Source: Bradyrhizobium canariense
GTDB lineage: Bacteria; Pseudomonadota; Alphaproteobacteria; Rhizobiales; Xanthobacteraceae
Direction of reading: 5' to 3'
Assembly (NCBI RefSeq): GCF_019402665.1
Contig: NZ_VSST01000044.1
Location: forward strand, 186,001 to 250,000
DNA length: 64,000 bases
The notes under the pieces were generated by a model. The model saw only the letters and a program-made list of their open reading frames with translations. It was not told the DNA's origin and made no database searches. The position numbers were made by a program, and so were the translations under genes. Positions 53,025 through 61,888 of this stretch are shown in pieces. The stretch's first letter is position 1. Each line of letters opens with the position of its first letter.

Positions 53025-53867
53025 ATGGGCCTGCAAGAAACAAAAATCGAATCGCTTCCCTTCGTCACCGCTGAGCTCAATTACCTCGCACCGGTTTCGG
53101 GCAAACCGCGCACCTACGCCTTCGATCCGCCGCCTGGCGAGCCCAAGAGCACGTCGCTGCCGGAGCCGCATCAGGTCCCGATCTTCGATGCGCGACTGAT
53201 CGCGCAGAATTTCTCGCTCGACCGCGAAGGCTTTGCGCTGGTGCGGCATCCAACCCGAGTGAAGGACTTCAGCAACGACGAAGAGGTGAGGGCGGTCTAC
53301 TATCCCGCCGTCGAGGCCTTCCTGCGCGCAACGCTGAAAGCCGACCGCGTCGTCATCTTCGACCACACCGTGCGCAGGCGCGTCGAGGGCGCCGCGGATA
53401 TTCGCGACGGCGGACCGCGGCAGCCGGCAACGCGCGTCCACGTCGACCAGACCGCCGTCTCAGGCGCCAACCGCGTGCGCGAACATCTGCCCGATGAGGC
53501 CGAGGAGTTGCTGAAAGGCCGCGTCCAGGTGATCAATTTGTGGCGGCCGATCCGTGGTCCCTTGCGCGACTCGCCGCTGGCGATGGCCGACGGTACGACG
53601 GTCGCGCCCGACGATCTCGTCGCCTCCGATCTGATCTATCCCAACCGTCGCGGCGAGACTTACTCGGTGAAATACAATCCGAACCATCGCTGGTTCTATT
53701 TCCCCGAGATGACGGCGGACGAAGCGCTGTTGCTGAAGTGCTACGATTCCGCAACCGATGGCCGCACCCGCTTCGGGCCGCACACCGCGTTCGTCGATCC
53801 GACCACGCCGGCCGACGCGGCGCCGCGTGAGAGCATCGAAGTCCGCACGCTAGTCTTTCACAAATAG
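53025..53867 (+). CDS. CmcJ/NvfI family oxidoreductase
   Basis: A 280-residue soluble protein recognised as CmcJ/NvfI family: VTAELNYLAPVSGKPRTYAF, FLRATLKADRVVIFDHTVRR, RVHVDQTAVSGANRVREHL, VQVINLWRPIRGPLRDSPLA and VKYNPNHRWFYFPEMTADEA are its blocks. CmcJ takes part in cephamycin 7-methoxylation and fungal NvfI is an oxygenase, so a Fe/2-oxoglutarate-type oxygenation is plausible; the bacterial reaction is unknown. ATG 53025 begins the conserved part. Not clearly in an operon. Confidence 0.85.
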   Translation: MGLQETKIESLPFVTAELNYLAPVSGKPRTYAFDPPPGEPKSTSLPEPHQVPIFDARLIAQNFSLDREGFALVRHPTRVKDFSNDEEVRAVYYPAVEAFLRATLKADRVVIFDHTVRRRVEGAADIRDGGPRQPATRVHVDQTAVSGANRVREHLPDEAEELLKGRVQVINLWRPIRGPLRDSPLAMADGTTVAPDDLVASDLIYPNRRGETYSVKYNPNHRWFYFPEMTADEALLLKCYDSATDGRTRFGPHTAFVDPTTPADAAPRESIEVRTLVFHK

Positions 53868-53974
53868 TAACAATGTGTGATGGCACCGCCGGGCGTGGCC
53901 CGGCGGCGGCTCAGGAACTCACCGGAACCAACAAACGTTGCTTGCGCGGGGCAGGGCCAACCGGGAGCGGTGCC

Positions 53975-54286
53975 GTGCGAGCGCAGACCACGCTGTTTTC
54001 TTGCCTTGCTACTTTTTCGCTTTCTGCAGTTTCCTTCGCCCAGGCCGAAAGCGGGCTTGCCTCCTATTACGGATACGGAAAAGCCGGGAAAGGTGAGTTG
54101 ACCTGCGCGCACCGGACGCGCCCGTTCGGAAGCGTGCTGAGGGTGTCCTACGGCAGCCGCTCGATTCAATGCCGCGTCAACGATCGCGGCCCCTTCATCC
54201 GCGGCCGGATCGTCGATCTCTCCGTCCCTGCCGCCAAGGCGCTGGGCATGATGAGTGCCGGCGTGGTGCGGGTCTCGGTGGAATAG
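53975..54286 (+). CDS. Minimal RlpA-like double-psi beta-barrel protein
   Basis: A 103-residue exported protein: signal sequence LFSCLATFSLSAVSFAQAE, then only an RlpA-type domain (ASYYGYGKAGKGELTCAHRT, RPFGSVLRVSYG, VNDRGPFIRGRIVDLSVPAA and a final GVVRVSVE). Two Cys flank the domain (LTCAH, IQCRV) and could pair. It lacks the lipobox seen in the protein at 29565. It probably binds or trims peptidoglycan. GTG 53975 after CCGGGAGCGG is chosen because it opens the signal peptide; an earlier ATG at 53873 gives a poor leader. Confidence 0.75.
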   Translation: MRAQTTLFSCLATFSLSAVSFAQAESGLASYYGYGKAGKGELTCAHRTRPFGSVLRVSYGSRSIQCRVNDRGPFIRGRIVDLSVPAAKALGMMSAGVVRVSVE

Positions 54287-54335
54287 ACCTGCCAGCGCGT
54301 TATAGTGCTGCCTAAAGCATGGGTCAGGGGGCGCT

Positions 54336-55505
54336 ATGGCCAGGATCAGGGTGGGACTCGTCGGCTGCGGCTTCGTGTCGGAGCTGCATATGTATGCGTT
54401 CCGGCGCGTCTACGGCGTGGATGTCGAGGTCGCGGCGGTCGCTGCGCGCGGCGACCACGTCGTCGAATTTGCACACCGCCACCAGATCCCACGGGTCCAT
54501 CGCAGCTTCGCCGAGCTGATCGCGGACGGCGAGCTCGATGTCATCGACATCTGCACGCCGCCCAATCTTCATGCGGGGATGATCGTCGCCGCCATGCAGG
54601 CCGGCAAGCATGTCATCTGCGAAAAGCCGTTCGCCGGCTATTTCGGCCGCGACGGCGACCGGCAGCCGATCGGCAAGCACGTGCCGAAGGCGCTGATGTA
54701 TGAGCGCGTGCTGGAAGAGATGGGCGCCACGCGTGCCGCGATCGAGCGCACCGGAAAGCTCTTCATGTATGCCGAGGACTGGATCTACGCGCCGGCCGTG
54801 ACCAAGACCGCGGAGATCATCAAGGCGACGAAAGACAAAATCCTGTTCATGAAGGGCGAGGAGAGCCATTCCGGCTCGCATGCGGTCCATGCCGCGCAAT
54901 GGGCGATGACCGGCGGCGGCTCGCTGATCCGAATGGGCTGCCATCCGCTCTCCGCCGTGCTGTATCTCAAGCAGGTCGAGGCCAAGGCGCGCGGTGAAAC
55001 CATCCGCGTCGCCAGCGTCAGTGGCGATGTCGGCAATGTCACGGCCGTCCTCAAGCCGGAGGAGCGTACTTACATCAAGGCCAATCCTGTTGACGTCGAG
55101 GATTGGGGCACGCTGACCGCGACATTTTCGGACGGCACCAAGGCCACCGTGTTCTCCGGCGACATGATCATGGGCGGCGTGCGCAATCTGATCGAGACCT
55201 ACACGTCAGGCGGCTCGCTGTTTGCCAATATCACGCCGAACAATCATCTGATGAGCTACCAAACCTCCGAGGAGAAGCTCGCCTCGGTCTACATCACCGA
55301 GAAGGTTGACCGCAAAACCGGTTGGCAATATGTCTGCCTCGAAGAGGAGTGGACCCGCGGCTATCTCCAGGAGATCCAGGACTTCATGGAATGCGCCGCG
55401 ACGGGACGCCAGCCGCTGTCGGACCTGGCGCTGGCATATGAGACGATCAAGGTGAACTACGCGGGCTATTGGGCGGCGGAGGAGGGACGGCGGGTGATGT
55501 TGTAG
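54336..55505 (+). CDS. Gfo/Idh/MocA-family oxidoreductase
   Basis: A 389-residue NAD(P)-dependent dehydrogenase: Rossmann motif VGLVGCGFVSELHMYAFRRV, DVIDICTPPNLHAGMIVAAM and the family hallmark CEKPFAGY (Glu-Lys-Pro) at about residue 92. An insert (residues ~97-115) and a C-terminal domain of the GFO_IDH_MocA type follow. Substrates are usually sugars or polyols; not determined here. ATG 54336 follows GGGGGCGCT. Confidence 0.88.
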   Translation: MARIRVGLVGCGFVSELHMYAFRRVYGVDVEVAAVAARGDHVVEFAHRHQIPRVHRSFAELIADGELDVIDICTPPNLHAGMIVAAMQAGKHVICEKPFAGYFGRDGDRQPIGKHVPKALMYERVLEEMGATRAAIERTGKLFMYAEDWIYAPAVTKTAEIIKATKDKILFMKGEESHSGSHAVHAAQWAMTGGGSLIRMGCHPLSAVLYLKQVEAKARGETIRVASVSGDVGNVTAVLKPEERTYIKANPVDVEDWGTLTATFSDGTKATVFSGDMIMGGVRNLIETYTSGGSLFANITPNNHLMSYQTSEEKLASVYITEKVDRKTGWQYVCLEEEWTRGYLQEIQDFMECAATGRQPLSDLALAYETIKVNYAGYWAAEEGRRVML

Positions 55506-55544
55506 GGAGTTGTCGTATTGAATGGTCGTTCTGCTCGCTTCCTT

Positions 55545-55693
55545 TCCTTCTCCCCTTGCGGGAGAAGGTGGCGCGAAGCGCCGGATGAGGGGTTCTATCC
55601 GCAAACGCAGCTGCAAGAGGATCGCTCGCGGAGACAACCCCTCACCCGTCTCGCCGCTTCGCGGCGAGCCACCCTCTCCCGCAAGGGAGAGGG
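55545..55693. repeat. Palindromic intergenic repeat cluster
   Basis: Between two convergent genes: CTCCCCTTGCGGGAGAAGGT near 55550, CACCCGTCTCGCCGCTTCGC near 55644, and CCCTCTCCCGCAAGGGAGAG near 55672. The first and last are inverted copies of the same unit and the middle forms its own hairpin (CTCGCCGCttcgCGGCGAG). Same repeat class as at 21075 and 23117. Confidence 0.6.
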
Positions 55694-55717
55694 ACGCACC
55701 GTCTGCGCGGCTTGAAC

Positions 55718-57028
55718 CTACGTCCCGTAGGTCGATCCCTTCGGCAGCGGAAACACCGGGTCCCGCGTCCTGATGTTCGTCGGCCACACCACCGAGATGT
55801 GCTCGCCGGCATTTTGCATCACGACCGGGGTCGAGCGCTCGTTCTGGCCGGAGAGCGGCGTGCCCGGCGGGAAGAATTTCACGCCATAGCCCTGGATGGT
55901 GCCGCCGGCGGGAATGTCGACGTCGAGCGCGGCCTTGCGAATGGCCTCGGGCTCGAAGCTGCCGTACTTCTCCTTGGCGACCGGCAGCACGTTGTTGAGC
56001 AGGATCCAGGTCTGGTTGAAACCCATCGAGCAATGCGGCGGCACGTCCGTGGCGCCGGTCTTGGCCTGGTAGCGCGAGACCATGGTCTTGGTCAGATCGC
56101 CGATTCCAGGCGCAAGCTTGGCTGGATCGAGCAGTTGCGCGGGCACCGGATCGATGTTGCAGAAATTATCGATGTCGGGGCCGAAGGTCGCGCGCAGCTT
56201 GTCGAGCTGGCTGTAGCCGGCGCCCGCGCCGAACAGCATCTTGAACCGAAGGCCGCTCTCGCGGGCCTGACGCAGGAACAGGGTGATGTCGGGGTTGTAG
56301 CCGGCATGCGAGATCACATCGACCTTGGCGCGCTTGAGCTTGGTCACAAGCACCGACAGATCAGGGGCGGAAGCCGAATAGCCCTCGCGCATCACGACCT
56401 GGATGCCCGCCTGCTTGGCATAGGCCTCGTCCGCCGCCGCGACGCCGACGCCATAAGGGCCGTCCTCGTGAATCAGCGCAACCTTGACGTCCTTCAGGTC
56501 CATGCCGAGCTTGCCTTGCGCGTGCTCGGCGACGAAGCCTGCGAAGGCCTGGCCGTACTGATCGGAATGGATCTGCGCGCGAAACACATATTGCAGGTTC
56601 TTGTCCTTGAACACGGCGGTCGAGACCGCGGTCGTGATCCAGAGGATCTTCTTCTGCTGCTCGACCTTCGCGGCCATCGGCACCGCATGCGCGCTGGAAT
56701 AGACGCCGTTGATGATGTCGATCTTTTCCTGGCTGATCAGTCGCTCGGCCTCGTTGATCGCCACGTCGGCCTTGCTCTGCGAGTCCGCCGCGACCGGCAC
56801 GATCTTGGTCTTGCCGCCGATGCCGCCCTTTTCGTTGACGAGGTCGATGGCGATCTGCGCGCCGACCGACGAGGCGACCGAGCCGCCGGCGGCGAACGGA
56901 CCGGTGAGGTCGTAGATCAGGCCGATGCGCAAATTCTCGGCTTGCGCCTGAGCCCGTGTCCAATCGAGGCTGAGTGCGGCGGCGGCAGCCGCCGAGCTCT
57001 TCAGCAGCTGCCTGCGTGAAGTCGGCAT
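55718..57028 (-). CDS. Branched-chain amino acid-type ABC substrate-binding protein, Tat-type signal
   Basis: A 436-residue LivJ/K-family receptor with a twin-arginine-like signal (TSRRQLLKSSAAAAAALSL) and LRIGLIYDLTGPFAAGGSVA. It resembles the receptor encoded at 10847. It is the most downstream receptor gene of the minus-strand Liv gene set, about 190 bases after another SBP gene (57217) with a terminator in between. ATG 57028 follows GGGAGGATAGG; the in-frame start at 57043 was rejected. Confidence 0.9.
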   Translation of the reverse strand: MPTSRRQLLKSSAAAAAALSLDWTRAQAQAENLRIGLIYDLTGPFAAGGSVASSVGAQIAIDLVNEKGGIGGKTKIVPVAADSQSKADVAINEAERLISQEKIDIINGVYSSAHAVPMAAKVEQQKKILWITTAVSTAVFKDKNLQYVFRAQIHSDQYGQAFAGFVAEHAQGKLGMDLKDVKVALIHEDGPYGVGVAAADEAYAKQAGIQVVMREGYSASAPDLSVLVTKLKRAKVDVISHAGYNPDITLFLRQARESGLRFKMLFGAGAGYSQLDKLRATFGPDIDNFCNIDPVPAQLLDPAKLAPGIGDLTKTMVSRYQAKTGATDVPPHCSMGFNQTWILLNNVLPVAKEKYGSFEPEAIRKAALDVDIPAGGTIQGYGVKFFPPGTPLSGQNERSTPVVMQNAGEHISVVWPTNIRTRDPVFPLPKGSTYGT

Positions 57029-57161
57029 CCTATCCTCCCTCAAAACCGTTTTATGATTTGGTCTTGTTATTCTTTTTCGAATTATGGGGAGCGGGGCGGC
57101 GGAAAGTCAACATCGCCCAAGGTCGATAGGCGGTGCGCCGCACAACGCATCTGCGAAAGAC

Positions 57162-57196
57162 AAAGAAAAGCCCACCGTTCCCGCGGAGCGATGGGC
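57162..57196 (-). terminator. Rho-independent terminator downstream of the SBP gene at 57217
   Basis: Read on the minus strand, GCCCATCG, a 12-base loop and CGGTGGGC form a stem followed by TTTTCTTT. It starts about 20 bases after the stop codon and separates this gene from the SBP at 55718. Confidence 0.7.
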
Positions 57197-57216
57197 TCGA
57201 CGTCAGAGCGGGCCGG

Positions 57217-58458
57217 TTACTGCGACAGCTTCACGAAGCTCGGAAACTTCAGCTTGCCCTCCGCGATCTTCTCGGGCCAGACCACGACCTGCTTGGAGTC
57301 CTGCCACTGGAAGACCAGACCCGAAACGGTCGTCGGACCGGACTTGATGCCGTGGGTAAACTCGTCGTCCTTGCCGTAGAACTGGATGCGGCCGATCGTG
57401 CCCTCGTAGTCGGTCTTTTCGAGTTCAGTGACCATCTTGTCGGGATCGGTCGAGCCCGCGCGCTTGATCGCCTCCGTGATGAAGTAGACCTCGTCATAGG
57501 CGGTGTAGCCGGTATAGGCCGGCGGCGAGCCGAACTTGGCCTTGAAGGCGGCCGCGAACGGCTTCGTCTTGGAGGTCACGGCGACATCGGGCGTTGCGAC
57601 CGCCAGCGACGGGACGCCGTCGGCGGCGCCATTGGTGTCCTTCCAGAAGGTCGGGCTCAGCGCCTGCGCGCTGATGCCGAACATCGGGACCGGCACCTGC
57701 TGGTTTTTCCACTGCACCGTCGGCTGCACGCCGACATGCGAGATGCCGGTGACGATCACGTCCGGCTTCTTGGCCTCGATATTGTTGAAGATCGGCGTGA
57801 AGTCGGTGGTATCAGGCGAGAACCGCACGTGCTCGACGACCTTGAGGCCAGCTTTCGGGAGACAAGCCTCGTAGCCGACGTCGAGCGGCTTGGTCCAGGC
57901 GGCGTCCTCGCTCATGATCGCGACCGTCTTGAACTTGAGCTTGTCGACCAGGAGATCCTTGGCGGCGTCGCAGACGAGCTGGGCTTGCGCGGCCGAGGTC
58001 AGATAGCCGTGGAAGGTGTACTTGTTCTTCTCGTAGTCGTTGTGGATCGCCTTGGTGATCTCGTTCGAGGCCGCGCCGGGCGTGATCAGCGGCATCTTCA
58101 GCCGCGCCGCCCAGGGTTCGAGCGCGAGAACGACTTCGCTGATATAGCTTGCGATCACGGCAGAGACCTTGTCCTCGCTCACCGCGCGCTGGAACGCACG
58201 CACCGAGTCCGCCGAGGAGCTCTTGTTGTCGTAGGTCACGATCTCGATCTTGCGGCCGAGAATGCCGCCCTTGGCGTTGATCTCGTCGGCAGCGATCTGC
58301 GCGCCGCCGGGCGTCGCGGCACCCGCGATCGACTGCACCTCGGCGATGACGCCGATCTTGATCGGGTCGTTCGACTGCGCATAGGCGGGAGCGGCAAGGC
58401 ACAGCGCCAGCGCAGAGGCCAGGAGGAAGCTGCCGCTCAAACTCTTCGATGGTCGCAT
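57217..58458 (-). CDS. Liv-type ABC substrate-binding protein
   Basis: A 413-residue receptor with a Sec signal ending LAAPAYAQ and KIGVIAEVQSIAGAATPGGAQ. It is a close paralogue of the receptor at 61889 (same length; shared SYISEVVLALEPWA, SEDAAWTKPLDVGYE and VGVQPTVQWKNQQVP). One of two related receptors flanking the LivHM and fused-ATPase genes. Followed by an intrinsic terminator. Confidence 0.92.
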   Translation of the reverse strand: MRPSKSLSGSFLLASALALCLAAPAYAQSNDPIKIGVIAEVQSIAGAATPGGAQIAADEINAKGGILGRKIEIVTYDNKSSSADSVRAFQRAVSEDKVSAVIASYISEVVLALEPWAARLKMPLITPGAASNEITKAIHNDYEKNKYTFHGYLTSAAQAQLVCDAAKDLLVDKLKFKTVAIMSEDAAWTKPLDVGYEACLPKAGLKVVEHVRFSPDTTDFTPIFNNIEAKKPDVIVTGISHVGVQPTVQWKNQQVPVPMFGISAQALSPTFWKDTNGAADGVPSLAVATPDVAVTSKTKPFAAAFKAKFGSPPAYTGYTAYDEVYFITEAIKRAGSTDPDKMVTELEKTDYEGTIGRIQFYGKDDEFTHGIKSGPTTVSGLVFQWQDSKQVVVWPEKIAEGKLKFPSFVKLSQ

Positions 58459-58499
58459 GGTCGTTTCCCTTTGCTTGTTTTGTTGTTGATATGCGCGAA

Positions 58500-59981
58500 T
58501 TAGAGAAAATCGGCGCCAGCCTCCGCGGCGAAGCGGCCCGGATCGCCCTCCCAGATGATCCTTGCATGTTCGAGCACATAGACGCGGTCAGCATGCGGAA
58601 GCGCGAAGGTCACGTTCTGCTCGCCGAGCAGCACCGTGATCGATGTCGTCTGCCGCAGCTTCGTTAGGGCCTTGGACAAGAGTTCGAGGATGACGGGGGC
58701 GAGGCCCAGCGTCGGTTCGTCCAGGATCAGGATCTGCGGCTGCATCATCAGCGCGCGGCCGATCGCCAGCATCTGCTGCTCGCCGCCGGAGAGCGTTTGC
58801 GCCATCTGGCCCTGACGCTCTTTCAGGATCGGGAACAGCTCGAACAGCCAGGCCAGTTGTGCCGCGCGCTTGTCGTCGGCCAAATGTTGCCCCCCGAGAT
58901 CGAGGTTTTCCCGCACGCTCATCTCGCCGAACAGCTCGCGCGATTCCGGGCACTGCACGAGGCCGCTGCGGGCGATCTTGGCCGGTGTCGTGCCGCGCAG
59001 TTTCTCGCCGTTGCGCACGATTTCGCCGGTATAAGGCAGGAAGCCGGAGATGGTGTTGAACAATGTGGTCTTGCCGGCGCCGTTGAGGCCGACGATCGAG
59101 ACGAACTCGCCCTCATGGACGTGGATCGAGACGTTCTCCAGCGCCTGCGCCTTGCCGTAGAACACGCTGACATTCTCGACCTGGAGCAGCGGCACCTTGT
59201 CCTTGAAACTGGTCTCGGGGCGCGCATGGGTCTCGATGGCGCCGCCGAGATAGACCCGCCGCACCGTCTCGTTCTTCATGACGTCATCGGCCTTGCCTGT
59301 GACGATCTCCTCGCCGAGATACATCGCGAGCACGCGGTCGACCAGCGCCGCGACGCTCTTGACGTTGTGGTCGACCAGCATCACCGCGCGGCCCTCGTCG
59401 CGAAAACTGCGGATCAGGTCGGAGAAGATTTCAACCTCGGCGCGCGTTAGTCCGGCAAAGGGCTCGTCCACCAGCACGACCTTGGGATCGCGCGCGATCG
59501 CCTTGGCAAGCTCGAGCCGGCGCAGGTCGGCGAAGGGCAGCGTCGGCGGACGGCGGTTCATCACGTTGCCGAGCCCGACGCGGTCGGCGATCCATTTGGC
59601 GCGCTCGAGCAGCGCCTTGTCCGGAAACAGCATGAACAGGCTGTCCGGCAGCAGCGCGACCATGATGTTCTCCAGCACGGTCTGCCGGTTCAGCGGCCGC
59701 GAATGCTGGAACACCATGCCGAAGCCTTTGCGCGCGATCTTGTGCGCGGGAAAGCCGGCGACGTCCTCGCCCTCGAAGATCACTTCGCCTGATGTCGGGC
59801 GCTCGATGCCCATCACGCTCTTCATCGCGGTCGACTTGCCCGAGCCGTTCGGCCCGATCAGGCCAAAAATCTCGCCGCTATTGACCTCGAAGCCGAGGTT
59901 CTTCACCGCCGTCAACCCGCCGAAGCGCTTGGTGAGGCCGCGGACTTCGAGCACGGCCCTGTTTGAAGATCGCATATCCAT
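58500..59981 (-). CDS. Fused LivG-LivF ABC ATPase
   Basis: A 493-residue protein with two complete ABC domains in one chain. The LivG-like half (residues ~12-250) has Walker A GPNGSGKST, a signature region reading LPFADLRRLELAKAI instead of LSGGQ, and Walker B VVLVDEPFAGL. The LivF-like half (~268-493) has Walker A GLNGAGKTT, an intact LSGGEQQM and Walker B ILILDEPTLGLAP. In most systems, including the one at 12201-13675, these are two genes. ATG 59981 overlaps the LivM stop (TGATG); a GTG at 59984 is the alternative. Provides energy to the LivHM permease next to it. Confidence 0.9.
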   Translation of the reverse strand: MDMRSSNRAVLEVRGLTKRFGGLTAVKNLGFEVNSGEIFGLIGPNGSGKSTAMKSVMGIERPTSGEVIFEGEDVAGFPAHKIARKGFGMVFQHSRPLNRQTVLENIMVALLPDSLFMLFPDKALLERAKWIADRVGLGNVMNRRPPTLPFADLRRLELAKAIARDPKVVLVDEPFAGLTRAEVEIFSDLIRSFRDEGRAVMLVDHNVKSVAALVDRVLAMYLGEEIVTGKADDVMKNETVRRVYLGGAIETHARPETSFKDKVPLLQVENVSVFYGKAQALENVSIHVHEGEFVSIVGLNGAGKTTLFNTISGFLPYTGEIVRNGEKLRGTTPAKIARSGLVQCPESRELFGEMSVRENLDLGGQHLADDKRAAQLAWLFELFPILKERQGQMAQTLSGGEQQMLAIGRALMMQPQILILDEPTLGLAPVILELLSKALTKLRQTTSITVLLGEQNVTFALPHADRVYVLEHARIIWEGDPGRFAAEAGADFL

Positions 59982-60907
59982 CACGAGCGCGCCTCACGCG
60001 AGAGGGCCGCTCCGAGGAAGCCGCCGGGGAAGAACAGCACGACGAGCAGCGCGACCGCCGAGACGATGAAGGTTGCGAGCTCGCCGGTGGGGCGCAGGAA
60101 TTCGCCGGCGACGATCAGGAAGATCGCGCCCAGCGCCGCACCGAGCACGGTGCGGCGGCCGCCGAGCACGGCCGAGACGATCACGTTGACGCCGACCGCG
60201 ACGTCGACCACGGTGCCGACCGAGGCGGTGCCGAAATAGAACACCAGCAGCGCGCCTGATAACCCCGAGAAGAACGCGCTGACGATGAAGGCGGCGAGCT
60301 TGTGCTTGACGATGTTGAAGCCGAGCGCACCGGCCTGCACCGGGTCCTGGCCGCTGGCTTGCAGCACCAGGCCAACAGGCGATTGCGAGAGGCCATAGAG
60401 GATCGCCGCCGAGATCGTCATGAAGCCGAGCGCAATCCAGTAATTGACACCGGCGTTAATGGAGATGACGTCGGGAATGGTCAGGCCGATCTCGCCGCCG
60501 GTCAGGTCGGCAAACACCACGATGAAATTCTGCAGCATCAGCACCGCGACCAGCGTGGTCAGGCCGAAATACGGTCCGCGCACCCGCAGCGCCGGCAGCG
60601 CCAGCACGAGGCCGGCGATGACGGAGGCGAGCGCACCGAGCACGATGCAAGCGTAAACCGACCAGCCGAACTGGGCATTCAGGATGCCGGCGGTGTAGGC
60701 GCCGACGCCGATCAGGAAGGTCGGGCCGAAATTGACCTCGCCGGCGAAGCCGAACAGCAGGTCCCACGCCATCGCGAACACGCCGAAGTAAAAGGCGACG
60801 GTGAGCAAGCCGAGCACATAGCCCGAGACATAAAGCGGCAGCGTGGCTGCGATCACCACCAGCGCGAGCGAGATGAAGAACAGGCGGGTCGTAAAGAAGC
60901 TGGCCAT
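59981..60907 (-). CDS. livM: Liv-type ABC permease (LivM-like)
   Basis: A 308-residue permease with about nine hydrophobic segments and VLQASGQDPVQAGALGFNIVKHKL as the ATPase-contacting loop. It ends on the base where the fused ATPase start lies, and begins one base after the LivH stop. Second LivM paralogue of the window. Confidence 0.9.
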   Translation of the reverse strand: MASFFTTRLFFISLALVVIAATLPLYVSGYVLGLLTVAFYFGVFAMAWDLLFGFAGEVNFGPTFLIGVGAYTAGILNAQFGWSVYACIVLGALASVIAGLVLALPALRVRGPYFGLTTLVAVLMLQNFIVVFADLTGGEIGLTIPDVISINAGVNYWIALGFMTISAAILYGLSQSPVGLVLQASGQDPVQAGALGFNIVKHKLAAFIVSAFFSGLSGALLVFYFGTASVGTVVDVAVGVNVIVSAVLGGRRTVLGAALGAIFLIVAGEFLRPTGELATFIVSAVALLVVLFFPGGFLGAALSREARS

Positions 60908-60908
60908 C

Positions 60909-61784
60909 TCAGCGCCTCCCCAGAAGGCCCTGGGGCCGTATGTACATCACGAACACGAGCAGCAGCAGCGCCGGAATGGTGCGGTAGGCCGGCGAGACCA
61001 GATAGGCCGTGAGCGTTTCGAGATAACCGACCACAAAGGCCGCGATCAGCGAGCCGGAGACGCTGCCGAGGCCGCCGAGCACGACGATCGAGAACGCGCT
61101 CGCGGTCAGCGGTCCGACGCTGTAGGAGCTGACGCCGAGGAACATTCCGAGCAGCACGCCGGCGATGCCGGCGAGAATGCCGTAGATCGCCCACACCACG
61201 ACGTAGATGTTGGTGAGCTCGAGGCCGAGCAGGGTGACGCCGCGTGGGTTCATCGAGGCCGCGAGCACCGCCTTGCCGGTGCGGGTGCGGTTCACCAGGA
61301 GCCACAGCAGCGCGATGACGAAGCAGCACACGATCGCGGTAAAGATCTCGTTGCTGGGCGTGCGTACGCCGAGGATCTCGACGACGCCCTCGACGATCGG
61401 CAACACGGTCTTGGCGTTGTTGGTGAAGAAATAAGCGATCACCTCCTGGATCATGATCCCCCACAGCAGCGTGCCGGTGAGGACGAAGATCTCCTTCTCT
61501 TCATTCGGGATGCGCCGGGAGTCCTGGATCGGCTTCACCACCGCAAAATAGGTGGCGAAGGATGTCAGGAGAGCGACACCGACCCCGATCAGTGCGCCGG
61601 CATAGGTGCCGACATTCAGGATGCTGGCGGCGGCCCAGGCCGCCACCGCTGCTGCCACCATGATGGCCCCATGAGAGAGGTTGAGGACGCCGGACACGCC
61701 GAAGATCAGCGTGAAGCCGGTGGCACCGAGAGCATAGAGAGCGCTGATGGCAAAGCCATCGATCAGAATCTGGAAAGCACGCAT
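60909..61784 (-). CDS. livH: Liv-type ABC permease (LivH-like)
   Basis: A 291-residue permease beginning MRAFQILIDGFAISALYALG, with the loop TGKAVLAASMNPRGVTLLGL and about eight hydrophobic segments. It lies 104 bases after the SBP gene at 61889, with a perfect hairpin in that gap. Partner of LivM at 59981. Confidence 0.9.
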   Translation of the reverse strand: MRAFQILIDGFAISALYALGATGFTLIFGVSGVLNLSHGAIMVAAAVAAWAAASILNVGTYAGALIGVGVALLTSFATYFAVVKPIQDSRRIPNEEKEIFVLTGTLLWGIMIQEVIAYFFTNNAKTVLPIVEGVVEILGVRTPSNEIFTAIVCCFVIALLWLLVNRTRTGKAVLAASMNPRGVTLLGLELTNIYVVVWAIYGILAGIAGVLLGMFLGVSSYSVGPLTASAFSIVVLGGLGSVSGSLIAAFVVGYLETLTAYLVSPAYRTIPALLLLVFVMYIRPQGLLGRR

Positions 61785-61855
61785 CTAAGGTTGGCAATCT
61801 GATTTATGAGAGACGATGTTGCTGGGGCAACGTGCTGCGGGAGCCGCATGTGGAA

Positions 61856-61880
61856 GCTCCCGGGAGCTGGTCCCGGGAGC
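61856..61880. promoter_or_regulatory. Perfect 10-bp hairpin between SBP and LivH genes
   Basis: GCTCCCGGGA, a five-base loop GCTGG, and TCCCGGGAGC form a perfect inverted repeat in the gap downstream of the SBP stop. No T-run follows. Such hairpins often protect the binding-protein mRNA and reduce read-through into permease genes; here that is inferred. Confidence 0.5.
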
Positions 61881-61888
61881 GTGTCCTG

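Noticed and set aside
58860..59450. Plus-strand frames opposite the fused ATPase
   Set aside because: Shadows of a clearly coding minus strand with two sets of ABC motifs.
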